From Mucilaginibacter_A sp050955045 (GTDB taxonomy: Bacteria; Bacteroidota; Bacteroidia; Sphingobacteriales; Sphingobacteriaceae): 64,000 bases of DNA. Made by a program: the position numbers and the translations under genes. Under the pieces are notes generated by a model. The model had not been told where the DNA came from and made no database searches. It saw only the letters and a list, made by a program, of their open reading frames with translations. Location: contig JBPBQV010000002.1 of NCBI GenBank assembly GCA_050955045.1, positions 289,841-353,840 of the forward strand, in the 5' to 3' direction. This document shows positions 6,640-16,137 of the stretch, one piece after another (within the stretch, counting starts at the first letter, position 1; every line of letters starts with the position of its first letter).

Positions 6640-9432
6640 ATGCGCTTTTTCAGCTTTAATAAAATACTGTTTTTATGCCTGTTTTTTTTGATAGCAGTGG
6701 CTGGCTGCTCGTTAGAAAAAGAAAGCGGCTTTAACCGCAGTATGCAAAATCTTACCGCGCATTACAACATCCTGTTCAACGCGCAGCAGGTTATCCTGCA
6801 AAAAGAGGAACAGATGGCGCAGGTTTATGTAGATGATTTTTCTGAAATTTTAAGTGTTTACCAGGATACAATTACTAAAACAGCCGCATCAGGCAAAGAT
6901 CTGGATGCTATTACCACGCGGGCAAATTCAATCATCGCCTTAAAAGAACAAAGTCATTATATTGGAGATGCTTATTTTTTGCTGGGACAAGCCAATTACC
7001 TCAGCAGCGAATATTTTAATGCATTTGAGTTTTTTGATTATGTTGTCCGCTCTTTCCCGGAAAACAAAGAGTTGGGCAAAACCGCTTTGGCCTGGAAAGC
7101 ACGTTCTTTAATGAAGCTGGATCAACCCGAAAAAGCAGCTGGCATATTAGATACGGCCAGACAATTGTTTGATGCAAAAAAAGCATCAGCAGAAGAAATT
7201 ACCGGTGCTGATTTGCAATACAACATCAACGAAGAAAATTACGAGCAGGCAGAAAAGCTGGCGGTACAAGCTGTTGATCTGGCAAAAAATAAAAATAAAC
7301 GCATCCGCTGGACTTTTATCCTGGCGCAATTGCAGGAAGCCAATAAAAAACCTGCTGAAGCTTTTAAAAGTTACATGCGCGTAGTACACAGCAATGCTTC
7401 TTTTGAGCTTGCTTTTAATGCGAACCTAAACAGTTTACGGATAGAAGAAAAGCAGGACGGACAACCGACAAACCGGATCACGCGACTGCGCACTTTGCTG
7501 AGAGATGATAAAAATGCTGATTTTATTGACCAGATTTATTTCCAGATGGGCGAAACAGCATTGGCTACACAGCAAATTGACGAAGCAGTTACGAATTATA
7601 AATTGTCTGTTAAAAACAGTATCCGTAATCAAAAACAAAAAGGATTATCGTATCTACGCTTGGCAGATATCACTTTTAAATATAAATCAGATTATATCAA
7701 GGCCAAACAGTATTATGATAGCACACTGCAAAATTTATCGCCTTTTTATCCCGGTTATCAGCAAATCCTGAAAAAAGCCAACAATTTGCAACTGCTGGCA
7801 AGCCGTTACCAAATCATCGCTCATCAAGATACGTTACAAGCTTTATCCAAATTAAATGAAGCAGACCGGACAGCGCGTATTAATTTGATGGTAGATCAGC
7901 AGGTTTTACAGCAGCAAAATGCTCCGGTTACAACTAACCGGTCTGCTAATTATGGTAATGTTTCTGCAGCCGCAAGTCGGACTTCGAGTTCATTTTACTT
8001 TTATAATCCGGAAGCCGTTAATCAAGGTCTGGTTAGTTTTTTGCAGATTTGGGGGAAACGCAGGCTGCAAGATAACTGGCGCATCAGTTCGCGTACAGTT
8101 GCTACTGTAAATAATAACCCAAATGCCGTGGCTGATCCGGATGCCGTGCAGCAAATCCAAACACCTTTGCTGGCTACGCCCGGAGCAGGAAATTACCGGC
8201 AGGAACTGTTGCAAACTATCCCGCTAACGCCAGCTTTAATGCAACAATCTAACAGCACTATTTTTAATGCTTATGCTGATATCGCTGGTTTTTACAAAGA
8301 TATTTTGGGCGATGACAAAGAAGCCATCAACACTTACGAATATTTGCTGAGCCGTTTCCCTGATAACAACAATTTGGCTGTTATTTATTACAGTTTGTAC
8401 CGATTATATACTGATGCACACAACGAACCTCAGGCGGAAAAATATAAAAACCTGTTGCTGAAAAACTATGGGCAAACGCAGTATGCTCAAATTATTCGCG
8501 ATCCGGAATATGGAAAAAAGATGCTTTCGGAAGATGCGCAGCAAAACTCGTTTTACAATTATGTTTATGATTTTTATCGGAAAAGACAATACGATCAGGT
8601 GATTTCCCGTACAGATTCTGTTTTAAAAATAAATCCTCAGCATAAATTAGCGCCGCAGTTTGCTTATTTAAAAACGATTGCACTTGGCCATCATCAAAAA
8701 CTGGAACCTTTTAAATTGGAATTGCAGCAAATTGCGGCTCAATATCCAGACGATCGTTTAGTTACGCCTTTGGTTAAACAGCATTTACTTTTTATCAATG
8801 CAAACGAAGCAATAATTACGGCGCGGCCTTTTGCCGTGATGGACAGCGACCCAAATGAAATTCCGTTTTCGCAGGATCGGTTTCTTCATCAACCGATTGT
8901 TACAGCGGCTCCGGTTGCATCTCCTGCTCCGGTGCAGCCTGTTCCGCCGCCGGTTTTATCGGCAACAACCCGCTCGACTGTTAACCTTGCTACGGTTGCT
9001 TTAAATAACAAGTTGAATATTTCTCTTCCAGACAACTCCAAAAAAAGTACGGTAAAAGAAGCATCCAAAATTTTTACGATGGCGGATAGTACAGAATTGT
9101 ACTTTGTAATCAATGTAACCGGAACAAATAACCTGGCACCTTCGCGTTTTGGCATCGGGCAATTTAACCGCGCCAATTATCCTGATGCACCAATTAAACA
9201 TCAGCTAAAAGATATTGGCCGAACCAATCAGCTGATTTATACCGGCCGTTTTTACTCTGTAGGAGAAGTAAAAGATTATGCACGACGGATTGCACCTTTA
9301 TTGCCAGAAATTATGAAGGTTCCGGCAGAGAAATATAATTTCTTTATCATCAGCCGGAAAAATCTGGATAAATTAGCCGACTCAAAACTGTTAGACAGCT
9401 ACTTTGAGTTTTATCAAGCTAATTATCTATAA
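6640..9432 (+). CDS. sprE: Type IX secretion / gliding lipoprotein SprE (PorW)
   Basis: A 930-residue TPR lipoprotein of the type IX secretion system. The start is ATG at 6640, because only that start gives a proper lipoprotein signal: hydrophobic ILFLCLFFLIAV followed by AGC. Frame-open sequence upstream is an artefact. The mature N-terminus (FNRSMQNLTAHYNILFNAQQ) matches SprE, which links the motor to the outer-membrane translocon. TPR-like helical repeats fill about residues 60-420 and 530-680. A Pro/Val-rich linker follows at about 755-785. A C-terminal ferredoxin-like domain with FAVMDSDP and NFFIISRKNLDKL ends the protein. Its stop overlaps the PBP start (TAATG), so the two are cotranscribed. 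Confidence 0.85.
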   Translation: MRFFSFNKILFLCLFFLIAVAGCSLEKESGFNRSMQNLTAHYNILFNAQQVILQKEEQMAQVYVDDFSEILSVYQDTITKTAASGKDLDAITTRANSIIALKEQSHYIGDAYFLLGQANYLSSEYFNAFEFFDYVVRSFPENKELGKTALAWKARSLMKLDQPEKAAGILDTARQLFDAKKASAEEITGADLQYNINEENYEQAEKLAVQAVDLAKNKNKRIRWTFILAQLQEANKKPAEAFKSYMRVVHSNASFELAFNANLNSLRIEEKQDGQPTNRITRLRTLLRDDKNADFIDQIYFQMGETALATQQIDEAVTNYKLSVKNSIRNQKQKGLSYLRLADITFKYKSDYIKAKQYYDSTLQNLSPFYPGYQQILKKANNLQLLASRYQIIAHQDTLQALSKLNEADRTARINLMVDQQVLQQQNAPVTTNRSANYGNVSAAASRTSSSFYFYNPEAVNQGLVSFLQIWGKRRLQDNWRISSRTVATVNNNPNAVADPDAVQQIQTPLLATPGAGNYRQELLQTIPLTPALMQQSNSTIFNAYADIAGFYKDILGDDKEAINTYEYLLSRFPDNNNLAVIYYSLYRLYTDAHNEPQAEKYKNLLLKNYGQTQYAQIIRDPEYGKKMLSEDAQQNSFYNYVYDFYRKRQYDQVISRTDSVLKINPQHKLAPQFAYLKTIALGHHQKLEPFKLELQQIAAQYPDDRLVTPLVKQHLLFINANEAIITARPFAVMDSDPNEIPFSQDRFLHQPIVTAAPVASPAPVQPVPPPVLSATTRSTVNLATVALNNKLNISLPDNSKKSTVKEASKIFTMADSTELYFVINVTGTNNLAPSRFGIGQFNRANYPDAPIKHQLKDIGRTNQLIYTGRFYSVGEVKDYARRIAPLLPEIMKVPAEKYNFFIISRKNLDKLADSKLLDSYFEFYQANYL

Positions 9433-11681
9433 TGCGTATTAAAAATAAAGATCTGGCCGAGCAGAATTCCCGCCGTTATACCCGCACATTTTGGAAACTG
9501 GTAGCCGGCGTATTTTTCTTTTTCGTTTTACTGTTTGCGGCTGTTGCTTTTCAGTTTTTTGGCAAATTACCGTCTTTCCGAGATCTGGAAAACCCGAAAA
9601 GTAATTTAGCTAGCGAAATATTATCTGAAGATAAGCAATCTTTGGGTACTTACTATGTGCAAAACCGATCCAATGTTATTTACAGTGAACTTTCTCCAAA
9701 CGTAGTTCATGCGTTGATTGCTACGGAAGATACCCGTTTTTATGATCATTCCGGGATTGATTTTAGACGAGTTTTTTCTATGGTTTTTTACAATGTTGTT
9801 GGTAAAAGGCAAGGCGGAAGTACGATCACGCAACAGTTGGCAAAAAACTTATTTACTGATTTAGCACATAATCCTTTTAAACGAACTATTCAAAAGTTAC
9901 AGGAATGGATTACAGCAGTAAAGATTGAACGTAATTATACAAAAGAAGAAATTCTGACTATGTATTTGAATACTGTTGATTTTGGTGCTTACAATACTTT
10001 CGGCATTAAATCTGCTGCACGAACTTATTTTGGGACTACACCTGATAAACTGACTCCAAATCAAGCTGCCCTTTTGGTTGGAATGTTAAAAGGCCCAGGC
10101 ATTTACTCTCCTATTAATCATCCTGATAACGCCATCAACAGACGAAATTTTGTATTAAAAAGAATGGCAGACGAAAGCTTTCTAAGCGAAGGACAGGAAG
10201 CCGAAGAGCGTGCAAAACCACTTGGGCTTAATTTTAATCCGATTGATAACAATGATGGTTTAGCTACTTACTTCCGTGCTGTTTTAAAAAAGGATATTCA
10301 AAAAACGTTTAATGATTTACAGATTTTAAAATCAGATCAAACCCCTTACGATTTGGATCGTGATGGTTTAAAAATCTACACAACTATTAATTACCAGATG
10401 CAGGAATATGCAGAACAGGCGCAAAAAGAGTATATGCGTGATTTGCAAAACCAGTTTAATGCGCATTGGAAAGGCCGTAGTTTGTGGAAGATGATTCCGG
10501 ATTTCAAAGATATTTTAGATCAGGGAATGCGGCGTTCTGATCGTTACCGGATGCTGAAACAGGATGGAAAATCAGACGAAGAGATTCGGACTGATTTTAA
10601 TACGCCTGTAAAAATGAACGTGTTTACCTGGAAAGGAAACCGCGAAATGACGATGAAACCGATTGATTCTATCGTTTATACCAAACTCATTCTACGCAAT
10701 GCGATGATGTCGATGGATCCGACAACAGGCTACATCAAAGCCTGGGTTGGCGGTGATGATTTTGAGCACTTTAAATACGACCAGGTAAAAATGGGAACAC
10801 GGCAGGTTGGTTCTACCGCCAAACCTTTTACTTATGCCGTTGCGATAGACAACAGCATGTCGCCTTGTATGGAAGTTCCGGTAGAGCCGGTTACCATTGT
10901 TACGGATGGCAAATCGTGGACACCAACTTCTCCACCAAAAGATAACGTTTATGGTTCTTTAAGTTTACGCAAAGCTTTGGCCATCTCGCATAACTGGATT
11001 GCAGCTTACATTATGAGAGAAGTTGGGCCAACAGCGGTTGTTAATCTCATCAAAAAAATGGGAGTTACCAGTCCGGATTTGAAACCATACCCTTCTATCG
11101 TTTTAGGAACGTTTGATGCTTCTGTTTTTGACATGACGGGAGCTTACAGTGTTTTTGCTAACCACGGCGTTTGGACGGAACCTACTTATTTGCTGCGTGT
11201 GGAAGATAAGAATGGTAACGTACTTTATGATCGTAAACCCCATGTTGTAGTTGCGATGAACGAACAAACGGCTTACGTAATGACTTACATGCTAAAAGGA
11301 GTTGTGCAGGAAGGAACAGGCTGGAGATTAAGAAACAAATACGGTTTAACTAACCCGATTGGCGGCAAAACCGGCACCACGCAAAATAATTCTGACGGTT
11401 GGTTTATCGGCATTACGCCGCAGTTGGTTACCGGCGTTTGGACGGGTTGCGAAGATATGCAAATCCATTTTCGGTCAACTGATTTAGGCGAAGGTGCTAA
11501 CACTGCCTTGCCAATTTTTGCGCTTTACATGAAGAAGGTTTATGCGAATTCCAGTTTGGGAATTAAAAAAAATGTAGATTTTGATCCGCCAAAAAATGGT
11601 GTCAGCATCACGATGGATTGCGGTGCATACTCTCAGCAACAGCAGCAAAAAACAGAAGTAGATAAACAATTGGGCTTTTAG
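9432..11681 (+). CDS. Class A penicillin-binding protein (PBP1A type)
   Basis: A bifunctional peptidoglycan synthase, 749 residues. It has one N-terminal membrane helix (about 20-43). Next comes the glycosyltransferase domain with catalytic Glu99 in EDTRFYDHSGID and the RQGGSTITQQLAKN motif near 128-141. The transpeptidase domain follows. Its active-site Ser461 and Lys464 lie in VGSTAKPF, the second motif is SHN, and the third is KTGTT in GGKTGTTQNN. A linker of about 150 residues with many charged residues separates the two catalytic parts. All catalytic motifs are intact. The start overlaps the sprE stop by one base. The C-terminus carries a short Gln run. It polymerises glycan strands and cross-links peptides at the outer face of the inner membrane. 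Confidence 0.95.
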   Translation: MRIKNKDLAEQNSRRYTRTFWKLVAGVFFFFVLLFAAVAFQFFGKLPSFRDLENPKSNLASEILSEDKQSLGTYYVQNRSNVIYSELSPNVVHALIATEDTRFYDHSGIDFRRVFSMVFYNVVGKRQGGSTITQQLAKNLFTDLAHNPFKRTIQKLQEWITAVKIERNYTKEEILTMYLNTVDFGAYNTFGIKSAARTYFGTTPDKLTPNQAALLVGMLKGPGIYSPINHPDNAINRRNFVLKRMADESFLSEGQEAEERAKPLGLNFNPIDNNDGLATYFRAVLKKDIQKTFNDLQILKSDQTPYDLDRDGLKIYTTINYQMQEYAEQAQKEYMRDLQNQFNAHWKGRSLWKMIPDFKDILDQGMRRSDRYRMLKQDGKSDEEIRTDFNTPVKMNVFTWKGNREMTMKPIDSIVYTKLILRNAMMSMDPTTGYIKAWVGGDDFEHFKYDQVKMGTRQVGSTAKPFTYAVAIDNSMSPCMEVPVEPVTIVTDGKSWTPTSPPKDNVYGSLSLRKALAISHNWIAAYIMREVGPTAVVNLIKKMGVTSPDLKPYPSIVLGTFDASVFDMTGAYSVFANHGVWTEPTYLLRVEDKNGNVLYDRKPHVVVAMNEQTAYVMTYMLKGVVQEGTGWRLRNKYGLTNPIGGKTGTTQNNSDGWFIGITPQLVTGVWTGCEDMQIHFRSTDLGEGANTALPIFALYMKKVYANSSLGIKKNVDFDPPKNGVSITMDCGAYSQQQQQKTEVDKQLGF

Positions 11682-11685
11682 GCGG

Positions 11686-11728
11686 TACTGCTTTTATCAG
11701 CATAAATTTATCGGCATAAAAGAAGCAA
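11686..11728. repeat. Head-to-head pair of dispersed motifs between PBP and uvrC
   Basis: TACTGCTTTTATCAGCATAA (11686-11705) and, in reverse orientation, ATCGGCATAAAAGAAGCA (11710-11727) face each other around a central ATTTAT. Together they form an imperfect palindrome of about 42 bases starting 4 bases past the PBP stop. The right half is an exact GA-type copy of the dispersed word; the left half is a GC variant. It can fold as a hairpin and may act as a weak terminator, like the stronger pair at 62247. Confidence 0.7.
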
Positions 11729-11742
11729 GCGAAAAGACGGGC

Positions 11743-13563
11743 ATGAGTAATTTTGATTATAAAGAAGCATTAAAAGACGTTCCGCATAAACCCGGAGTTT
11801 ACCAGTATTGGAATGATGAAGACGTTATTATTTATATCGGTAAAGCAAAAGATTTAAAAAACAGGGTCAGTTCTTATTTCAATAAAGATATTTTAAGTAC
11901 GAATGGTAAAACCAAAGTGCTGGTTTCCAAAATCAGGAAAATTACTTTTACCATTGTTGATACGGAGATTGATGCCTGGCTGCTGGAAAACAGTCTGATT
12001 AAAAAGCATCAGCCGCGCTACAATGTGCTGCTGAAGGATGATAAAACCTATCCCTGGCTGGTTGTAAAAAACGAAAACTTCCCGCGTATTTTCTGGACGA
12101 GAAGGATTATTCGTGATGGCTCCAAATATCTTGGCCCGTATGCTTCCATCAGCATGATGCACACGATTTTGGATTTGATCCGGGAAACTTATCCGCTTAG
12201 AACTTGTAATCTCGTACTAACGCCGCAAAATATTGATGCCGGTAAGTTTAAGGTTTGCCTGGAATATCAATTGGGAAATTGTAAAGGTCCGTGTCAAAAG
12301 TTTCAATCAGAACCGGATTATCAAAACAACATTGAAGAAATTAAAGATATTTTAAACGGAAAAACAGGTTCGGTTGTCAAACAATTGAAAGAGCAAATGG
12401 AGCAGGCTTCTATCAATATGGATTTTGAAGCTGCCCATAAACTAAAACGGAAGTTTGATTTGCTGGATAATTATCAAAGTAAATCTACTGTGGTAAATTC
12501 TTCCATTACAGATGTAGATGTTTTTAGCATTGCCTCCGAAGAAAAATACGCTTTTGTTAACTTTTTAAAAGTGATGAACGGCGTAATCATTCAAACACAA
12601 ACCATCGAACTCAAAAAACAACTGGAAGAAACGGACGAAGAATTGTTAAGTATCGCTATTTCTGAGTTTCGAACACGTTACAACAGCCAGTCTAAAGAAG
12701 TAATTGTTCCGTTTGAAATGAATGTAGATGAAGGTTCTACTATTCGTTTTACGGTTCCGAAATTAGGCGAAAAGAAAAAACTGTTGGATCTATCACAAAA
12801 AAATGTGCTGTTTTTTAAACGCGGAAAAATAGATCAATACGAAAAATTAAACCCAGAAGTGCGGACAGATCGTTTGCTTACCCAGATGATGAAAGATTTG
12901 CGTTTGAATCAGCTGCCGCGCCATATTGAGTGTTTTGATAACTCTAATTTTCAAGGTTCATTTCCGGTTTCTGCAATTGTGGTTTTCCGGGATGCGAAAC
13001 CATCTAAAAAAGATTACCGTTGGTTCAACGTGAAAACTGTAGAAGGGCCAAATGATTTTGCAACGATGGAAGAAGCCGTTTTCCGCCGCTACCGCCGTAT
13101 GCTGGATGAGCAGCAGGAATTGCCGCAACTGATTATTATTGACGGTGGAAAAGGCCAGCTGTCTTCTGCTTTAAAAAGTTTGAAACTGCTGGATATTGAT
13201 AAAAAGGTAACTGTAATCGGAATTGCAAAACGTCTTGAAGAATTGTATTATCCGGGCGATCAATATCCGATGTATTTGGATAAAAAATCTGAAACGTTAA
13301 AAATCATTCAGCAACTGCGGGATGAGGCGCACCGTTTTGGCATTACTGCTCACCGTAAAAAACGCAATAAAGCTACTTTGGTTACTGAGCTGGATAATGT
13401 TCCGGGAATTGGTAAAACTTCTTCGGAGAAATTACTCACTCATTTTAAGTCGGTAAAAAGAGTACGCGAAGCTACGCAGGATATGCTGATGGAAGTAGTT
13501 AATACCAAACAAGCATTAGCAATTCTTGAATTTTTTAAACAAGAAAAAGCCCCACAAGTTTAA
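11743..13563 (+). CDS. uvrC: Excinuclease ABC subunit C
   Basis: The dual-incision nuclease of nucleotide excision repair, recruited to lesions by UvrA-UvrB. The protein is 606 residues. Domain order is the GIY-YIG nuclease (GVYQYWNDEDVIIYIGKAK, residues 18-36), a cysteine segment (CLEYQLGNCKGPC near 175-187), and the UVR helix that binds UvrB (about 208-242). The RNase H-like nuclease follows with HIECFDNSNFQGSF and IIIDGGKGQL, then a C-terminal helix-hairpin-helix VPGIGKTSSEKLL. The catalytic Asp residues of the second nuclease (in FDNSN and IDGGKG) are present. The 3' end overlaps a hairpin that ends transcription of gldN from the other strand. Confidence 0.97.
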   Translation: MSNFDYKEALKDVPHKPGVYQYWNDEDVIIYIGKAKDLKNRVSSYFNKDILSTNGKTKVLVSKIRKITFTIVDTEIDAWLLENSLIKKHQPRYNVLLKDDKTYPWLVVKNENFPRIFWTRRIIRDGSKYLGPYASISMMHTILDLIRETYPLRTCNLVLTPQNIDAGKFKVCLEYQLGNCKGPCQKFQSEPDYQNNIEEIKDILNGKTGSVVKQLKEQMEQASINMDFEAAHKLKRKFDLLDNYQSKSTVVNSSITDVDVFSIASEEKYAFVNFLKVMNGVIIQTQTIELKKQLEETDEELLSIAISEFRTRYNSQSKEVIVPFEMNVDEGSTIRFTVPKLGEKKKLLDLSQKNVLFFKRGKIDQYEKLNPEVRTDRLLTQMMKDLRLNQLPRHIECFDNSNFQGSFPVSAIVVFRDAKPSKKDYRWFNVKTVEGPNDFATMEEAVFRRYRRMLDEQQELPQLIIIDGGKGQLSSALKSLKLLDIDKKVTVIGIAKRLEELYYPGDQYPMYLDKKSETLKIIQQLRDEAHRFGITAHRKKRNKATLVTELDNVPGIGKTSSEKLLTHFKSVKRVREATQDMLMEVVNTKQALAILEFFKQEKAPQV

Positions 13564-13573
13564 CTTGCAGGGC
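13545..13573 (-). terminator. Terminator of the gldKLMN operon, overlapping the uvrC 3' end
   Basis: On the minus strand GCCCTGCAAG and CTTGTGGGGC pair with two mismatches around a short AT loop, followed by TTTTTC. It lies about 30 bases past the gldN stop and includes the last uvrC codons. A dispersed motif (ATGCTTCTTTTATCGA, 13575-13590) is directly beside it. Confidence 0.7.
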
Positions 13574-13574
13574 A

Positions 13575-13590
13575 ATGCTTCTTTTATCGA
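13575..13590 (-). repeat. Dispersed motif copy (GA type) between uvrC and gldN
   Basis: ATGCTTCTTTTATCGA sits in the 40-base space between convergent uvrC and gldN, next to the terminator stem. It is an exact copy of the dispersed word. Confidence 0.7.
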
Positions 13591-13603
13591 ACTTTAATTT
13601 GAG

Positions 13604-14551
13604 TTAATATACCCACAAATCCTGCTCGTAATTCAGTAGAGATTTTTTAACTTTTTCTGATTCGTACAATTTATCAATTCCTTGTGCGTAATCCTTAATA
13701 CGTTCGTCTTTATCGTTAGATTCTTTAACGATATAACTGGAGAAAATTCGTTTCATAAAAATATCGTCAAAACTTAATCCTGTTGCATCGTTGTGCCGGT
13801 TCATGGCTTCTTTTGTTACCAAAATATTTCGTGCTTCCGGAAAATAAATCCAAAATGCTGGCTGATAATCTAAACTTTGACCTCCGGCTTGTGGTTTGAT
13901 CATTGGTGCCAAACCAATTATTCGTGGCTCAAAAACCGAACGCTGTTTATCAAAAATCCAATCTTCCTTAATCCTGAATTTAACTACACTATCCGGATTA
14001 AACTCACTTTGTTTTAATTCGGAACTAACTTTGTCGCCGTTTTTATCAAATTTTTCAACTTCTTCCAATTTAGACATTCTTCCAACTGCATCTGCTGGCT
14101 TTAAAAGAGCAGAAAACTCATCACCATTCGGATCACTTTTGGTTGGAGAAGGATCATAAGCATTCAGTTCACCTTTAGCAATTGCATCCATCAAAATATC
14201 AATTAAACGCGCTTTTGGAGAGGCAAGATATTGGTTCATTCGTTCTCGAACGTCAATTTCGCGCCAAACTCTTTTAGCAAAGGCTACATCAGTTTCGCGC
14301 AGATTTTGATAAGGTGTTACTTTGGCATTTAAAATGCTGGATTTTTTGTAATAACCATCCTGCGGTTTGTAGTAGCCATCTTGCGGACGAACAAAAGGTT
14401 TAATATTACTTGTATCAACTAAAGCTTGCGACTTAGTAGCTGCGACCTTTTTTTTAGTTGTAGGTTTACGAGTTGCAGTCCTTTTGCGCGTTTGTGCGTA
14501 AGAAGATGCACATAACATACATAATACTAAAATAACAATATTCCTGTTCAT
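13604..14551 (-). CDS. gldN: Gliding motility / type IX secretion protein GldN
   Basis: A periplasmic partner of GldK in the ring-shaped part of the type IX secretion machine, 315 residues. A signal peptide (residues 1-19, ending in ASSYAQ) is followed by a strongly basic Lys/Thr/Arg stretch. A small tandem repeat, PQDGYYKPQDGYYKK, comes at about residues 56-70. The GldN core starts at LRETDVAFAKRVWREIDVRE and includes the FGWIEDK-like element seen here as IKEDWIFDKQRS, and IGLAPM. It is the last of four genes in the canonical order gldK-L-M-N, 6 bases after gldM, followed by a terminator. Confidence 0.93.
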   Translation of the reverse strand: MNRNIVILVLCMLCASSYAQTRKRTATRKPTTKKKVAATKSQALVDTSNIKPFVRPQDGYYKPQDGYYKKSSILNAKVTPYQNLRETDVAFAKRVWREIDVRERMNQYLASPKARLIDILMDAIAKGELNAYDPSPTKSDPNGDEFSALLKPADAVGRMSKLEEVEKFDKNGDKVSSELKQSEFNPDSVVKFRIKEDWIFDKQRSVFEPRIIGLAPMIKPQAGGQSLDYQPAFWIYFPEARNILVTKEAMNRHNDATGLSFDDIFMKRIFSSYIVKESNDKDERIKDYAQGIDKLYESEKVKKSLLNYEQDLWVY

Positions 14552-14557
14552 ATCCTT

Positions 14558-16093
14558 TTAGTTGGCAAGAAGTAGAATTGATTTCAAAATGCGTGGTGAT
14601 CCGTCTGGTCCTACAGCTTCAATATTATCAAAAGCAACACGAGAACCAGGTGTTATTGTGGCTAATGCCGAACGCATAGCACCAGTAAGTTCTCCACTAC
14701 TGCTGGACAAAGTGACAGCATCCTGGCGTGGTTTAATTACGGTTAAAGTAAAACGAGTAATGTTGAACGAAGCATCAAAATCAAAGTTTTCTAATTTAGC
14801 AAAAACTCTGTCCTGACCTTTAATATTTCCGGTAGATGCTGTACCACTGCTTTTGCCTGCAAATCGCGCTTCCGGATCAGGTATGCGTTTTACACGAAAT
14901 TCCTGAACACCCAAAACTTGTGACTTCCCAGGTGAAGTTTCTCCTGAAACTGTAATTCTTGCTGTAGTTCCGGGTGAAGATACTTTTGCAACAAACTTTC
15001 CTCCAGAACCACTTATTGAACCGCCACTAATGCTTAATCTCAATTTTTCTTTAGCCATTCCAGGAGCAGAAACTGAAACAGGATTCGGAACGCCCACATA
15101 TAATACATTCATTTTATCGGGAGAAACAACTGCCGAAGGACGCGCTACCTGATAAGTTTGAGGTGTAGTAGTATAGGTTTTAGTAGTTCCATCATTTTGC
15201 TTTACACTGATTGTACCTACCCAAGTACGAACCCCTTCTCCACCAGTAGAAACACTGTATGTACCTTTACCATCTGCAGTTGGCAACTTTGAACCGCCTA
15301 CTGTAATATCAGGGTTTGAACGGGAATCGGATGCAGTTAAAAAAACTTGTGCAGTATAAGGTTGACCTGCAATAATATAACTGCTCGGTGCAACGGCAAC
15401 AGCAGCAAATTTATCTAAGTTAACTACTGCCTGATCTACTTTGCCCAAAATCTTTTTTACTACTTCACTTTCCGCATTTTTAGCATCAGCCTGAACTTTG
15501 TTTAAAGAAGTCATGGCTGCACCCATCGGAATTCCATCACCAAAATAAGCTTCTTCCCAGCTTTCTTTGGCATAACCCTTTTTTTGCGTAGGATCAACTG
15601 CTGCTAAAGCCAGTTTTGTAGATGCTCTGTCTTTTTCATCCAACATGCCCAACAACTTTTCACGGGTTTCATCAATTTTTTTGCGTAAAGTAGCTGCATT
15701 TTTATTGTTGATCATAAAATCAGCAGATACATCTAAGTTATCTCGTCCTTTAAAATCCTGTAAATTTTCGTCAAATCCACCCGTTTTTTCAACTAATTGC
15801 TTCTTTAAAGATTCAACATAATCATCTAACTCCTTTGTCAAAGCACTTGCCTGTCTAGCCTTTGCTTCAATAGGCTTTGCCCGGTCTGGTTGCTCTTTTA
15901 TCTTTTGTTGAAATGCTTCATAAGTGTTGTTGATACCTGTTTGTACATTACCTTTTGAAGCATTTAAACTATCACTAATATTTTTGAAAGCGTTTAATAA
16001 ACTGTCTGGCACATTTAACGCAATTAAGCCTAAAAGCACCAGGTACAGAATACCAATCATTCGCTGTCTTGGGGTTTCCTTACCTCCAGCCAT
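14558..16093 (-). CDS. gldM: Gliding motility / type IX secretion motor protein GldM
   Basis: The rod that passes energy from the inner-membrane motor to the periplasmic ring, 511 residues. The N-terminus MAGGKETPRQRMIGILYLVL is the family hallmark. It leads into a single membrane helix (about 11-30) containing the LYLVLLGLIALNVPDS stretch that packs inside the GldL bundle. After that comes a helical domain to about residue 220, then tandem beta-rich periplasmic domains (about 225-511) with many Gly/Ser/Pro. It works with GldL as a proton-driven rotary motor, established in Flavobacterium johnsoniae. It starts 44 bases after gldL. Confidence 0.95.
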   Translation of the reverse strand: MAGGKETPRQRMIGILYLVLLGLIALNVPDSLLNAFKNISDSLNASKGNVQTGINNTYEAFQQKIKEQPDRAKPIEAKARQASALTKELDDYVESLKKQLVEKTGGFDENLQDFKGRDNLDVSADFMINNKNAATLRKKIDETREKLLGMLDEKDRASTKLALAAVDPTQKKGYAKESWEEAYFGDGIPMGAAMTSLNKVQADAKNAESEVVKKILGKVDQAVVNLDKFAAVAVAPSSYIIAGQPYTAQVFLTASDSRSNPDITVGGSKLPTADGKGTYSVSTGGEGVRTWVGTISVKQNDGTTKTYTTTPQTYQVARPSAVVSPDKMNVLYVGVPNPVSVSAPGMAKEKLRLSISGGSISGSGGKFVAKVSSPGTTARITVSGETSPGKSQVLGVQEFRVKRIPDPEARFAGKSSGTASTGNIKGQDRVFAKLENFDFDASFNITRFTLTVIKPRQDAVTLSSSSGELTGAMRSALATITPGSRVAFDNIEAVGPDGSPRILKSILLLAN

Positions 16094-16137
16094 TTGCTAT
16101 TATTTTATCTGAAATTGTATGAAATTAAATGGACCAA

